9,574 nt of DNA from Endomicrobiia bacterium (GCA_030018875.1 JASEHK010000042.1:1-9574), one strand, 5' to 3'. Numbered from the stretch's first letter, positions 1 to 7,010 are shown. A program made the numbers and translations. The notes: generated by a model not told the origin, from the sequence alone.

Positions 1-9
1 TCGCCCGTC

Positions 10-33
10 GTCATTGCGAGGAATCGCAATGAC
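10..33. repeat. Perfect palindromic hairpin, likely dispersed REP-like repeat
   Basis: A 10-base arm (GTCATTGCGA, 10-19) is followed by a 4-base GGAA loop and its exact complement (24-33). It lies just beyond the bamA stop codon. Reading in the bamA direction, no T-run follows the hairpin, so it is not a classical intrinsic terminator. The GTCATTGCGAGG core resembles short palindromic repeats scattered through intergenic regions of many bacterial genomes; that family match is from memory. It may still protect the 3' end of the bamA mRNA. The copy starts near the window edge, so more of the element may lie to the left. Confidence 0.65.
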
Positions 34-40
34 AGTGTGT

Positions 41-2344
41 CTAAAAAATCTGTCCTATCGTGAAGTAAAACTGGCTCGGGTCTTCGCCGGCTTTATGATT
101 CAATCCGTGGCCCCAATCGAGCCTTATCGGAAAAACGGGTGTGGTAAATCTTATTCCGAAACCGACACCGCTTTTCAAATCATTCTCGGACATTCCGGTT
201 CTCATATTCATATCGCCGAACTCGTTCCATGCTCCTCCGATGTCGTAAAAAAACGCTCCCTGAAGTATCGTTCTGTTGCGCTCCTGGACTATCGGGAACT
301 TGTATTCGACGTTGGCGACCATCATCGCGCGCCCGCCGCCGTCGGGTCCTATCTCGCCGCGATACCTGTATCCCCTGACGGTTTCGGCGCCGCCGACGTA
401 AAACTTCTCGTATATCGGCACGTCGGGCGAAGGAGGAAACGCCCCTATCCACCCGATGCGCAGGTTCGTGGAAAGCACGAACTTCCAAAAAGTTTTCAAA
501 TACCACGATGTCGCGCCGACGGATTTTATGAAGTTGACGTCTCCGCCCATTATTCCGCCGGCGTATTGCAGGCTCAGAGAGTTTGTGTAACCGCGTGTCG
601 CGTCGAATATATTATCGCGGGAATCCCGCACTATCTGGGAGGAAAGGCTGGAGGTTATGTTTCTGGACTGCGTGATGTTATATGGGGACGCCGCGGCGGC
701 CGCGGAAATGTCGAATATTCCTATCTCCTCGTACGAGTAAGAGAAAAGCAGCGACAAAATGTCCGACAGGCGGGGACCGACTCTGAGGGCGCCGCCTTTT
801 CTGGATTCGCGGTAGGCGCTGTAAATAGTCCCGTATTCCCTGAGACGTTCCGTGTTAAAAACGTCTATTCCGAAACTCACCGGCCTGTCCATGAACCACG
901 GCTCCGTCCAGGATATCTCGTAATTCTGCTTGCGCTCGCCGAACTCCCACATAAGATTGAGCCGCTGCGCGCGTCCGAGGAGGTTTATGTGCTGGACCTG
1001 AAGTGTGCCGACGAGTTTGTCAACGGAAGAATATCCCGCGCCCGCCGTGAGTATTCCGGGTTTTCCCTCCGCCACGTTGATGACGAGGTCCACGATGTTT
1101 TCTTTGGACGTGGGGCGAATCTCCGGCTCGACGGACTCCAGAAATCCCAGGTTGTAAATTTTTTCCAAACTCCGTCTCAAAACACCGGAGCGGAAAACAT
1201 CGCCTTCTTTGAGGAGAACCTCTCTGCGGATGACTTTTTCCTGAGTGTAAGTCAAGCCGGTGACGTCAACGTAGCCGAGATAAAATACCGGCCCTTCTGA
1301 TATTCGCAAGAGTATGTCCATCACGCCGGCGTCTTTATTTTTCAGGAAATCCGGCGACGCCGACGCGCGCAGATACCCTTTGTCGGCATATATCTGATGG
1401 ATATTGGATATCGTCTCCTGAAATCTTTCGTCGTTGTAAAATTTATTCTTTTTAAGCGCCACTAATTTTTTGAGTTCTTTCTCGGTGACGGCAGTATGTC
1501 CGTCGAACGAAACCTCTCCGACACGATACCTGACGCCTTCCGAAATAACGAGCAGCACAGTCATCGCCGTCCTGGCTTCGTTGAAAACTATCTCGGGGCG
1601 GCTGATGGCTATCTCCTGCCAGCCGCGGTTCTTGTAGAAGTTCTCTATCTCTTTAATATCGTTCTCGATGACGTCCTGCTTATAGACTTTTTTGCGGCGG
1701 GTCTTCATTAAAGAGAGTATTTTTTTCTCGTTAAATATCTTAGGCCCTCTTATGAAGACGTCCGAGATAAGTATTTTGTTGCCCTCGGTGACGAGGAAAT
1801 TTACGGTGATCCGGTTTTCATCGTCCACGGAAGTTATCGTTTCGACGGAACAGTCGGCGTAGCCTTCGTCGCGGTACAGCGCGAGTATCTTGGCTTCGGA
1901 CTCCATTGTGGCGAGTTTATCGAGAAACTCTTTTTCCTTGACGGTGATTTCGTCCAAAAGCCTGCCGCGCGAGAAGCGTTTGTTGCCGCGGAAATCTATC
2001 TTGCGGACGTAAGGTTTCTCTATGATGTCCACGGTGACCACGTTGTAGGCCGGGTCGAAAGATATCTCCACGTTTTCGAAATGCCCCATTGCGGCCAGAG
2101 TCTCTATATCTCTCGTTATTTTCGCGGGGTCGTAAACGGAGCCGCGGCGCGATTTCATCTCGGCGATGACGGTCCGCTCCCTGATATTGTAAAGTCCGTT
2201 TATTACCACCGATGCGATGCGGGGCGCTTGAACGTCTCCGGTTTTTTTAGCGGCGACCGACGAGGATGACGATACAAAAAGAATTGCCGCTCCAAGAAGC
2301 ATCGCGGCGCCGGATTTTAACGGCGAAGTTTTTCGTTTAATCAT
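41..2344 (-). CDS. bamA: Outer membrane protein assembly factor BamA (Omp85 family)
   Basis: BamA is the outer-membrane barrel and periplasmic scaffold that folds and inserts other beta-barrel proteins. The chosen start (ATG at 2344) gives 767 residues and begins with a Sec signal peptide: basic MIKRK, a hydrophobic stretch at about 11-25, and a V-A-A cleavage site near residue 32. The open frame reaches 29 codons further upstream, but that would place a long non-hydrophobic segment before the signal. Five POTRA repeats follow; later ones begin near VRKIDFRGNKRF, ISDVFIRGPKIF, VGEVSFDGHTAV and GYVDVTGLTYTQ. The C-terminal half is a 16-strand-type barrel with the VRGY motif of the L6 loop at about 656-659, and it ends in Phe, the usual OMP recognition signal. 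A GGAG lies 11 bases before the ATG. A terminator separates it from metG, so it probably has its own promoter, which I could not place. Confidence 0.95.
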   Translation of the reverse strand: MIKRKTSPLKSGAAMLLGAAILFVSSSSSVAAKKTGDVQAPRIASVVINGLYNIRERTVIAEMKSRRGSVYDPAKITRDIETLAAMGHFENVEISFDPAYNVVTVDIIEKPYVRKIDFRGNKRFSRGRLLDEITVKEKEFLDKLATMESEAKILALYRDEGYADCSVETITSVDDENRITVNFLVTEGNKILISDVFIRGPKIFNEKKILSLMKTRRKKVYKQDVIENDIKEIENFYKNRGWQEIAISRPEIVFNEARTAMTVLLVISEGVRYRVGEVSFDGHTAVTEKELKKLVALKKNKFYNDERFQETISNIHQIYADKGYLRASASPDFLKNKDAGVMDILLRISEGPVFYLGYVDVTGLTYTQEKVIRREVLLKEGDVFRSGVLRRSLEKIYNLGFLESVEPEIRPTSKENIVDLVINVAEGKPGILTAGAGYSSVDKLVGTLQVQHINLLGRAQRLNLMWEFGERKQNYEISWTEPWFMDRPVSFGIDVFNTERLREYGTIYSAYRESRKGGALRVGPRLSDILSLLFSYSYEEIGIFDISAAAAASPYNITQSRNITSSLSSQIVRDSRDNIFDATRGYTNSLSLQYAGGIMGGDVNFIKSVGATSWYLKTFWKFVLSTNLRIGWIGAFPPSPDVPIYEKFYVGGAETVRGYRYRGEIGPDGGGRAMMVANVEYKFPIVQERNRTILQGAFFYDIGGAWNEFGDMNMRTGMSENDLKSGVGFGIRFTTPVFPIRLDWGHGLNHKAGEDPSQFYFTIGQIF

Positions 2345-2378
2345 TGTTCCATGGTCTCCATAATATAGTCCTGACAAG

Positions 2379-2401
2379 GCCGGCGACTGAAAGCGGCCGG
2401 C
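2379..2401. repeat. Inverted repeat in the bamA leader
   Basis: Two GCCGGC arms (2379-2384 and 2396-2401) flank an 11-base loop, about 35 bases upstream of the bamA start. In the bamA transcript this would fold as a short GC-rich hairpin. No T-run follows on either strand, so it is more likely a leader structure or operator-like site than a terminator. Together with the terminator at 2441-2462, this is what the gap between bamA and metG holds. Confidence 0.35.
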
Positions 2402-2440
2402 TATTGAGTGTCGGGGCGCCTTTAGTCGCATAATTGTTAC

Positions 2441-2462
2441 AAAACCCGCTTTCGAAAGCGGG
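2441..2462 (-). terminator. Intrinsic terminator after metG
   Basis: On the minus strand the palindrome CCCGCTTTCGAAAGCGGG folds as a 7-bp stem with a TCGA loop and is followed immediately by TTTTG. It lies about 70 bases past the metG stop and upstream of bamA, so it would end the tmk-holB-ricT-metG transcript. The T-run is short (four), so some readthrough into bamA is possible. Confidence 0.65.
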
Positions 2463-2534
2463 CTATGCTGATTTTATCATTTAACGGGCATTCTTTCAAA
2501 AATATGTCGGTTACGACGATCTACCGCGATTCCG

Positions 2535-4082
2535 TCATTTCCGCGAAAGTGGAGAAGCATTGCGCGGGAACAGCGCAGGCGGCCGGGCGGTCGTTGCGCC
2601 CGGGGCGAGGGCCGAAATGTCTCCGGCGAATACTTTGGCGGCTCCCTCATCCACCCCGATGGGCGAACCCGATGCCGTCCACATGGCGGCGGCGGCGGAC
2701 GGCATAAACGGCCTGAGACAAACCGCGGCGGCATTGATGGACGAGAAAAGCGAGTTCACGACCGTGATGAGCCGGGGATTTTTTTCCTTAAAGAGAGCCC
2801 ATGGGGCCTCGATCTGGACCATCCGGTTGGCATTGTCCATAATGTCTCTGGCGACGGAGGCGGCGGCGTGAAGCCTCACGGACTCGACGGCGCAGCGATA
2901 TTCCGCCATCCTGGACGACAGAAACTCTTTGAGCCCCGCGGTCATCGGCGCGGCGGGAAGGACGGAACCGAAGTATTTCTCGGACATAGCCGCCGTGCGG
3001 TTTAGAAGATTGCCGGCGTTGTTGGCCAGGTCCGAATTGTATCTGCGGTCGAGCTCGGTTCTTGAAACATCGCCGTCGGTTCCGAAAGGAAAAAGCGTGA
3101 CTAAAAGATATCTGGCGGCGTCCACGCCGTAGCGCTCTATCAATTCCGACGGAGCGATGACGTTTCCTCTGGTCTTCGACATCTTGGCGCCGTCGAGGGT
3201 AAAGAACCCGTGCGCGAAGACCCTTCGCGGGGTTTTGAATCCGGCGCCCAGCAGAATCGCCGGCCATATCACCGAGTGAAACCAGAGGATGTCCTTCGCC
3301 ATAAGGTGGCAGTCCGCCGGCCACCACTCGGCGAACTTTTCCGGCGATAGCGGCCAGCCGGCGCCGGTGGCGTAATTGATAAGGGCGTCAACCCACACGT
3401 AGGCGGTCTGGCTCTTGTCGAAAGGAAGCGTCACGCCCCATCCCGTCGCCGCGCGGGATATGCTTATGTCGTCGAGGCCGACTTTGAGCTTGCCGATTAT
3501 CTCGTTACGGCGCTCCTCGGGAAGCACCTCGATGCGGTCGGGGGACGACGCATCGCTAATCAATTCAAGGAGACGGTCGCGGAACCCGGATAGACGGAAA
3601 AAGTAATTTTCCTGGCTGTATTTTTCAGGCGCGCGAGCGTGGTCGGGGCAAAGACCGTCGGGGGTGAGTTCGGACTCGGAGAGGAACTTTTCGCACGAAG
3701 CGCAGTAGAGACCCTCGTAGACGCCCTTGTAGATGTGGCCCGCCGCGTGAAGGCGCGTGAGTATATCGCCGACGGCGGCGATGTGGTCGGGGTCGGTGGT
3801 TCTTATGAAACGATCATGTGTGATACCCAAAGCCGCCCAGGCTTTTTTGAACTCAGCCGCCATGCCGTCGCAGAATTCTTTGGACGATTTGCCCGCGGCG
3901 GCGGCGGCGGCGGGAATCTTGGTGGCGTGCTCGTCGGTGCCGGTAAGAAAAAGGACTTTGCGGCCGGAGATACGCCAAAAGCGCGCCAGGACGTCGGCGG
4001 CGACGGTGGTGTAGGCGTGGCCTATGTGCGGTTTGTCGTTGACGTAATATATGGGAGTCGTGATGTATCTTCTGTCGGACAT
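2535..4082 (-). CDS. metG: Methionine--tRNA ligase (MetG)
   Basis: Class I aminoacyl-tRNA synthetase that charges tRNA-Met with methionine in the cytoplasm. From the ATG at 4082 the protein has 515 residues. It shows the N-terminal signature TTPIYYVN, the HIGH motif at 19-22, and one zinc knuckle (C127-x2-C130-x14-C145-x2-H148). The KMSKS loop appears as KMSKT at 300-304. An alpha-helical anticodon-binding domain follows, and the C-terminus ends near the family's usual LFPR segment, so no C-terminal EMAP/Trbp111 tRNA-binding domain is present. An in-frame GTG at 4115 with AGGA just upstream would add 11 residues, but the family N-terminus starts as MSDRRYITTP. The start therefore lacks an obvious Shine-Dalgarno site and may rely on coupling to ricT, which ends 47 bases upstream. 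An alanine run at 58-63 comes from a GCC-type triplet tract. Confidence 0.96.
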   Translation of the reverse strand: MSDRRYITTPIYYVNDKPHIGHAYTTVAADVLARFWRISGRKVLFLTGTDEHATKIPAAAAAAGKSSKEFCDGMAAEFKKAWAALGITHDRFIRTTDPDHIAAVGDILTRLHAAGHIYKGVYEGLYCASCEKFLSESELTPDGLCPDHARAPEKYSQENYFFRLSGFRDRLLELISDASSPDRIEVLPEERRNEIIGKLKVGLDDISISRAATGWGVTLPFDKSQTAYVWVDALINYATGAGWPLSPEKFAEWWPADCHLMAKDILWFHSVIWPAILLGAGFKTPRRVFAHGFFTLDGAKMSKTRGNVIAPSELIERYGVDAARYLLVTLFPFGTDGDVSRTELDRRYNSDLANNAGNLLNRTAAMSEKYFGSVLPAAPMTAGLKEFLSSRMAEYRCAVESVRLHAAASVARDIMDNANRMVQIEAPWALFKEKNPRLITVVNSLFSSINAAAVCLRPFMPSAAAAMWTASGSPIGVDEGAAKVFAGDISALAPGATTARPPALFPRNASPLSRK

Positions 4083-4098
4083 TTTGGTTAAAATTAAA

Positions 4099-4122
4099 GG
4101 ATTAATTCTTACCACTTAATCC
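4099..4122 (-). other. Hairpin in the ricT-metG spacer
   Basis: Arms GGATTAA and TTAATCC (7 bp) enclose a 10-base loop between the ricT stop and the metG ATG. On the minus strand an AT-rich tract with T-runs (TTTAATTTT) follows. The stem is weak, so this could be a mild attenuator or a processing site that sets metG expression relative to the upstream genes. The alternative GTG start for metG would fall within the loop. Confidence 0.3.
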
Positions 4123-4129
4123 TGTCTTC

Positions 4130-4918
4130 TTAAAACTTTATCTCGGAAAGTTTGAAGGTTTTGACGGCGCCCTCGGCAAGGCGCACTGTTACCGTCGCGG
4201 TCAAATAATTGCATGAAAGCGAAGCGGCCGAGCCCTCGGGCGTGACGACATGGGCGCCCGCGCGCGGATACTTTTTCTTTTCTTCGACGTAAAATTTGTC
4301 CTCGTGCGCGAGGCAGCACAAAAGCCTGCCGCAATGGCCGGACAATTTCTGCATATTGAGCGTAATGTCCTGATGCTTGGCCATGTCTATGGATATGGAG
4401 CCAAAACCCGCCATGTGAGAGGCGCAGCAAAATACCCGTCCGCACACTCCGAGCCCGCCGAACATCTTGGTTTCGTCGCGGACGCCTATCTGAACCATTT
4501 GTATGCGGGTCTTCAGGGTATGCCCCAGAGACTTTATGAACTCTCTGAAATCAACCCTGTTCTCGGCGGTGTAATAAACGAACAATTTGCTCCGGTCGAA
4601 GTTGTACTCGATGGCGCTCAGGCGCATTTCTATCTCGCTGTCTTCGATTTTTTGCGCAATGAGTTTTACGACGCGGCACTCGTTATGGCGATTGTCGGCG
4701 AGCCGGATGTCATCGTCGGCGTTAAGACGCCGGATGACTTTGCCGTCGGGGCGCGCGTCATCATTGACAAATCTTTCCTTGCGGACGACGACCCCGGCCT
4801 CAAGGCCGTGTTCCGATTCCACCAGGACTTTGTCGCCCAAAGCAAGGTCGTGCTCGCCGGCGTCGCAGTTGATTTTGTCGCGTTTTTTGCGGACGGATAT
4901 TTCTATAAGAAGAGGCAT
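4130..4918 (-). CDS. ricT: PSP1-domain protein, RicT/YaaT family
   Basis: A 262-residue member of the PSP1 C-terminal-domain family. In Bacillus subtilis, RicT (YaaT) with RicA and RicF forms an Fe-S-containing complex that stimulates RNase Y-dependent mRNA maturation; whether that role applies here is inference. The central region reads IGVRDETKMFGG, followed by paired cysteine motifs: C159 with C164-C165 and C196 with C201-C202, the latter in SGHCGRLLCC. These are the family's signature and its probable cluster ligands. Length is near the usual 260-280. It lies between holB and metG, as yaaT lies near holB in B. subtilis. The ATG at 4918 fits the family N-terminus, but only TATCCCCTGAATT precedes it, with no Shine-Dalgarno site. 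A gap of 24 bases separates it from the holB stop, and the two are probably co-transcribed. Confidence 0.9.
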   Translation of the reverse strand: MPLLIEISVRKKRDKINCDAGEHDLALGDKVLVESEHGLEAGVVVRKERFVNDDARPDGKVIRRLNADDDIRLADNRHNECRVVKLIAQKIEDSEIEMRLSAIEYNFDRSKLFVYYTAENRVDFREFIKSLGHTLKTRIQMVQIGVRDETKMFGGLGVCGRVFCCASHMAGFGSISIDMAKHQDITLNMQKLSGHCGRLLCCLAHEDKFYVEEKKKYPRAGAHVVTPEGSAASLSCNYLTATVTVRLAEGAVKTFKLSEIKF

Positions 4919-4933
4919 AATTCAGGGGATAGG

Positions 4934-4955
4934 GTATAGTGGTCAGCGTATAGTG
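4934..4955. repeat. Short direct repeat GTATAGTG at the holB-ricT junction
   Basis: The octamer GTATAGTG occurs at 4934-4941 and again at 4948-4955, preceded by the related GGGGATAGG. The array spans the holB stop codon and the spacer before ricT. It supplies the last holB codons (IYTIR) and the unusual sequence lacking a ribosome binding site in front of ricT. It may be a fragment of a degenerate TATAGGG/TATAGTG-type tandem repeat that has eroded into the gene end. Confidence 0.4.
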
Positions 4956-5560
4956 TAAATCTCCGCGCGCAGGCGGACTATTATCATATTTTTGTTCACG
5001 CCTTCGGCGGCAAGGCGTCGGGCAGTATGAATGGCTTCCATAAAAAAGAGATTATCCGACGGAGACTCCACAAAACGCGCGCGTAAGACGGCCGTCATAT
5101 AATCGAGAAAACCGCCGAGGTCCTCGTCCTTGAACTCACCCAACTCGAGCCGCTCGAACCTATTATTAAGTTCTTTGTACCTCTGGCCTTTTTCTTCGAA
5201 GGCAAGCGCCCTCGACACCGAGCCCAGCGACGAGCGAGCGATGGCGGACGCATTCGGGCAATCCGGACGCAGGCGCTTCAAAATATCTTCCACATCGGCG
5301 TCGGACAAAGGAGCGAAAAACACCGCCTGACACCGCGAGACCACGGTTCGCGGGAGTTCTTTCTTGGAACGGCAGACGAGTATAAGAGTCGCGTCCGACG
5401 ACGGCTCTTCGAGGGTTTTCAAAAAAGAATTTGCGGCTTCGGCGGAAAGCTTTTGCGCGGTATCAACGATAACGACTGCCTTGCGGCCGTGGGAAAGTTT
5501 CAGCGAAAGCGCCTTTTGTATGGCCCGCGCGGTGTCAATGCTGAACTCCTTGACCTCGCG
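4943..5560 (-). pseudogene. holB: DNA polymerase III subunit delta', C-terminal part after an in-frame TGA
   Basis: This is the continuation, in the same reading frame, of the fragment at 5561-5833; counted through the TGA the gene has 296 residues, close to the family's usual 300-330. It carries the clamp-loader signatures: a Walker B-like strand ending KAVVIVDTAQKL, the NSFLKTLEEP segment, and the SRC motif (S166-R167-C168 in whole-gene numbering) within PRTVVSRCQ. The C-terminal helical collar domain follows. Delta' is a rigid stator subunit of the tau/gamma-delta-delta' loader that opens the beta clamp. The first conventional in-frame start (TTG at 5422) would fall inside the LKTLEEP motif and is not credible. 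An AAGGAG lies 6 bases before an in-frame ATT at 5539, which could serve as a restart. Either the TGA is a real mutation, is read through, or is a sequence error. Confidence 0.8.
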
Positions 5561-5833
5561 TCATATGACACGGCGCTGGTAATCCTCGTCGGCGGAGAGC
5601 ACCGCGGGATGGTTGAACGCGAGAACGTCGCGGCAGGACTTGCAGGGGCAATCGCTCGGAGAATCGGGGGAGACATCGCAGTTAAGAACTCTGGCGAACT
5701 CAAGAGCGGCGCGGCGGCGCCCCGAACCTTCGGGCCCCACGAAAATAAGAGCATACGGAACAGCCGACGTTGAGGCGTATTTTTTCAGAATAGTGACGGC
5801 TTTTGTTTGGCCGATTATGCTTTCGAAACTCAT
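5561..5833 (-). pseudogene. holB: DNA polymerase III subunit delta', N-terminal part ending at an in-frame TGA
   Basis: N-terminal 90 codons of the clamp-loader subunit delta'. The start MSFESIIGQ is typical for DnaX/HolB AAA+ proteins. A P-loop-like GPEGSGR has Arg in place of the catalytic Lys, consistent with delta' being a non-hydrolysing member. A four-cysteine zinc module follows (LNCD, then CPCKSC), and the segment ends HPAVLSADEDYQRRVI before TGA at 5563-5561. The next codons continue as REVKEFSID in the same frame, so this is one gene interrupted by one codon and not two genes. The ATG overlaps the tmk stop as ATGA, implying translational coupling. Because delta' is normally essential, a base-calling error or suppression is as likely as true loss. 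Confidence 0.8.
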
Positions 5834-6471
5834 CGTTTCTTCGAGAGCGCTTTAAGAACCGGCGCGAGGATTCTGACGTGGGTGGACTTTATGTCCGGCT
5901 GGACGGTTACCACTTTTATGCGACGGGGTTCCCTGCGGGCCGTCTTAAGATAGCCCTGTCTGACCTTGCGGTGAAACTCGACACACTCTTTTTCCATCCT
6001 GTCTCCGTCGGCAAAATCTTCTTTGCGACGCGCCTTTTGAAGGCCCTCGTCGGCGTCTATATCGAGATAAACCGTAAGATCCGGTTTAACTCCGGCTGTC
6101 GCTATTTTGTTCAAAATCGAGACAACCTTCAAATCTATGCCGCGCCCGTAGCCCTGATAAGCCACCGTGGCGTCGGTGTATCTTTCGCATATAACCACGC
6201 GGTCGGACATAAGCGCGGGAATTATCACGTCCTGCGTGTGCTGACTGCGGGACGCTTCGTACAAGAGCAGTTCGGTTATCGGATGGACGCGGTTATCCGG
6301 CGACAGCAGAATATGCCTGATTGATTCCGCGACGGGATTTCCGCCCGGCTCTCGCGTGTGCACGACGGAATAACCGACGGCAACGAGATAATCCCTGAGG
6401 AGTTTCGCCTGAGTGGTCTTGCCCGAGCCTTCGGGACCTTCGAGAGTTATGAATAAACGTTTCTTCGGCAT
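5830..6471 (-). CDS. tmk: Thymidylate kinase (dTMP kinase)
   Basis: Cytoplasmic kinase that phosphorylates dTMP to dTDP with ATP, feeding DNA synthesis. The ATG at 6471 gives 213 residues, the normal family length. It places the P-loop GPEGSGKTT at 12-20 (Lys18), just after the first beta strand. TREPGG at 39-44 is the dTMP-binding loop. ERY at 96-98 stands in for the usual DR(Y/H/F), and AYQGYGRG follows. A LID region rich in Arg and Lys (KARRKEDFADGDRM) lies further on. A GTG at 6534 would add 21 non-conserved residues and is less likely; GGA lies 12 bases before the chosen ATG. The stop overlaps the holB start by 4 bases. This is the first gene of the tmk-holB-ricT-metG cluster and diverges from the pilZ gene. 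Confidence 0.95.
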   Translation of the reverse strand: MPKKRLFITLEGPEGSGKTTQAKLLRDYLVAVGYSVVHTREPGGNPVAESIRHILLSPDNRVHPITELLLYEASRSQHTQDVIIPALMSDRVVICERYTDATVAYQGYGRGIDLKVVSILNKIATAGVKPDLTVYLDIDADEGLQKARRKEDFADGDRMEKECVEFHRKVRQGYLKTARREPRRIKVVTVQPDIKSTHVRILAPVLKALSKKR

Positions 6472-6553
6472 CTTTGATTTTCCAAAACGGCGGGTCGCCT
6501 GCGGCGCTGTATTCCGACGTGTGATTTTTCTCACGCCGGCCTTGCGCGCGTTT

Positions 6554-6581
6554 ATTTTAACATAAATTTTGTATAATTCAA
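6554..6581 (-). promoter_or_regulatory. Putative sigma70-type promoter for the tmk cluster
   Basis: On the minus strand TTGAAT (6581-6576) is separated by 16 bases from TAAAAT (6559-6554). Predicted transcription start is about 6547, giving a leader of roughly 75 bases to the tmk ATG. The -35 box overlaps the -10 box of the divergent pilZ promoter by two bases, so the two promoters may compete for polymerase. Confidence 0.4.
6572..6577 (+). promoter_or_regulatory. Consensus -10 box of the pilZ-domain gene
   Basis: A perfect TATAAT lies 7 bases before the ATG at 6585. The expected transcription start would fall on or immediately next to the A of the start codon, predicting a leaderless mRNA. 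No convincing -35 box stands at 16-18 bases upstream (the area reads TTTATTTTAA). No Shine-Dalgarno sequence occurs between the box and the ATG, which agrees with leaderless initiation. Confidence 0.5.
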
Positions 6582-6584
6582 AAC

Positions 6585-7001
6585 ATGGCGAAATGGCTCA
6601 AAGACATATATCTTGGCTTACGTTACGGTTTTTCCAAAAGGCCGGAAAGATTCAAAATTCACGGGTTGGTCGCGATAGCGCCGGCGAGGTTTCGCAACGA
6701 GGAAGAGCGCTATGTGCGCGCGGCCGTGGTGGACATAAGCGCAAGCGGCGCGGCCGTCGAATGCTTCAGCGAATACAAGGTGGAAGATGAGGTCGTGCTG
6801 GAGTTCCGCCTTCCGGCGCACAGGGTCGCGGTAGCGGGGAAGATAATGCGCAGGCACTCGCAGCCGCCAACTTGGGTTTACGGGGTGAGGTTCGACGATT
6901 ACTCGACCGACAAAAACTCGATAAGGCAAGTGCTCTCATTCGCGAAAGAAGAAATGCGCAAGATTAAGAATGCGTCTAAAAATCAAGCGGACGAAAAGTA
7001 G
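6585..7001 (+). CDS. PilZ-domain protein, putative c-di-GMP-responsive
   Basis: A 138-residue, single-domain soluble protein. The diagnostic PilZ motif DxSxxG is present as DISASG at 50-55, followed by the alternating beta-barrel pattern AAVECFSEY, EVVLEFRLP and WVYGVRFDDY. The upstream RxxxR motif that clamps c-di-GMP phosphates is imperfect: the best match, KRPER at 18-22, has Lys first, so ligand binding is uncertain. A charged C-terminal helix (about 113-138) follows the domain. No signal peptide or membrane segment is visible. It is the only plus-strand gene, standing alone between divergent tmk and convergent glyQ, so its target cannot be read from its neighbours. PilZ proteins usually link c-di-GMP to motility, adhesion or polysaccharide export. 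Confidence 0.82.
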   Translation: MAKWLKDIYLGLRYGFSKRPERFKIHGLVAIAPARFRNEEERYVRAAVVDISASGAAVECFSEYKVEDEVVLEFRLPAHRVAVAGKIMRRHSQPPTWVYGVRFDDYSTDKNSIRQVLSFAKEEMRKIKNASKNQADEK

Positions 7002-7010
7002 AAGACGATA

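Noticed and set aside
14..1300. Long plus-strand open frame (428 codons) opposite bamA
   Set aside because: It is antisense to clear POTRA and barrel coding sequence, has no ribosome binding site and no recognisable domain; codon structure of bamA explains its openness.
3890..3915. GCC-type triplet repeat as a separate element
   Set aside because: It encodes an alanine run (residues 58-63) in metG and is explained by coding sequence; only a mild expansion.
4250..4939. Plus-strand open frame (229 codons) opposite ricT
   Set aside because: It mirrors the ricT codons, has no domain features and no start signals.
5561..5563. TGA reassigned to an amino acid or to selenocysteine
   Set aside because: TGA acts as a normal stop for tmk, glyQ and metG, and no selenocysteine would be expected in this non-redox protein; no SECIS-like hairpin was evident immediately downstream.
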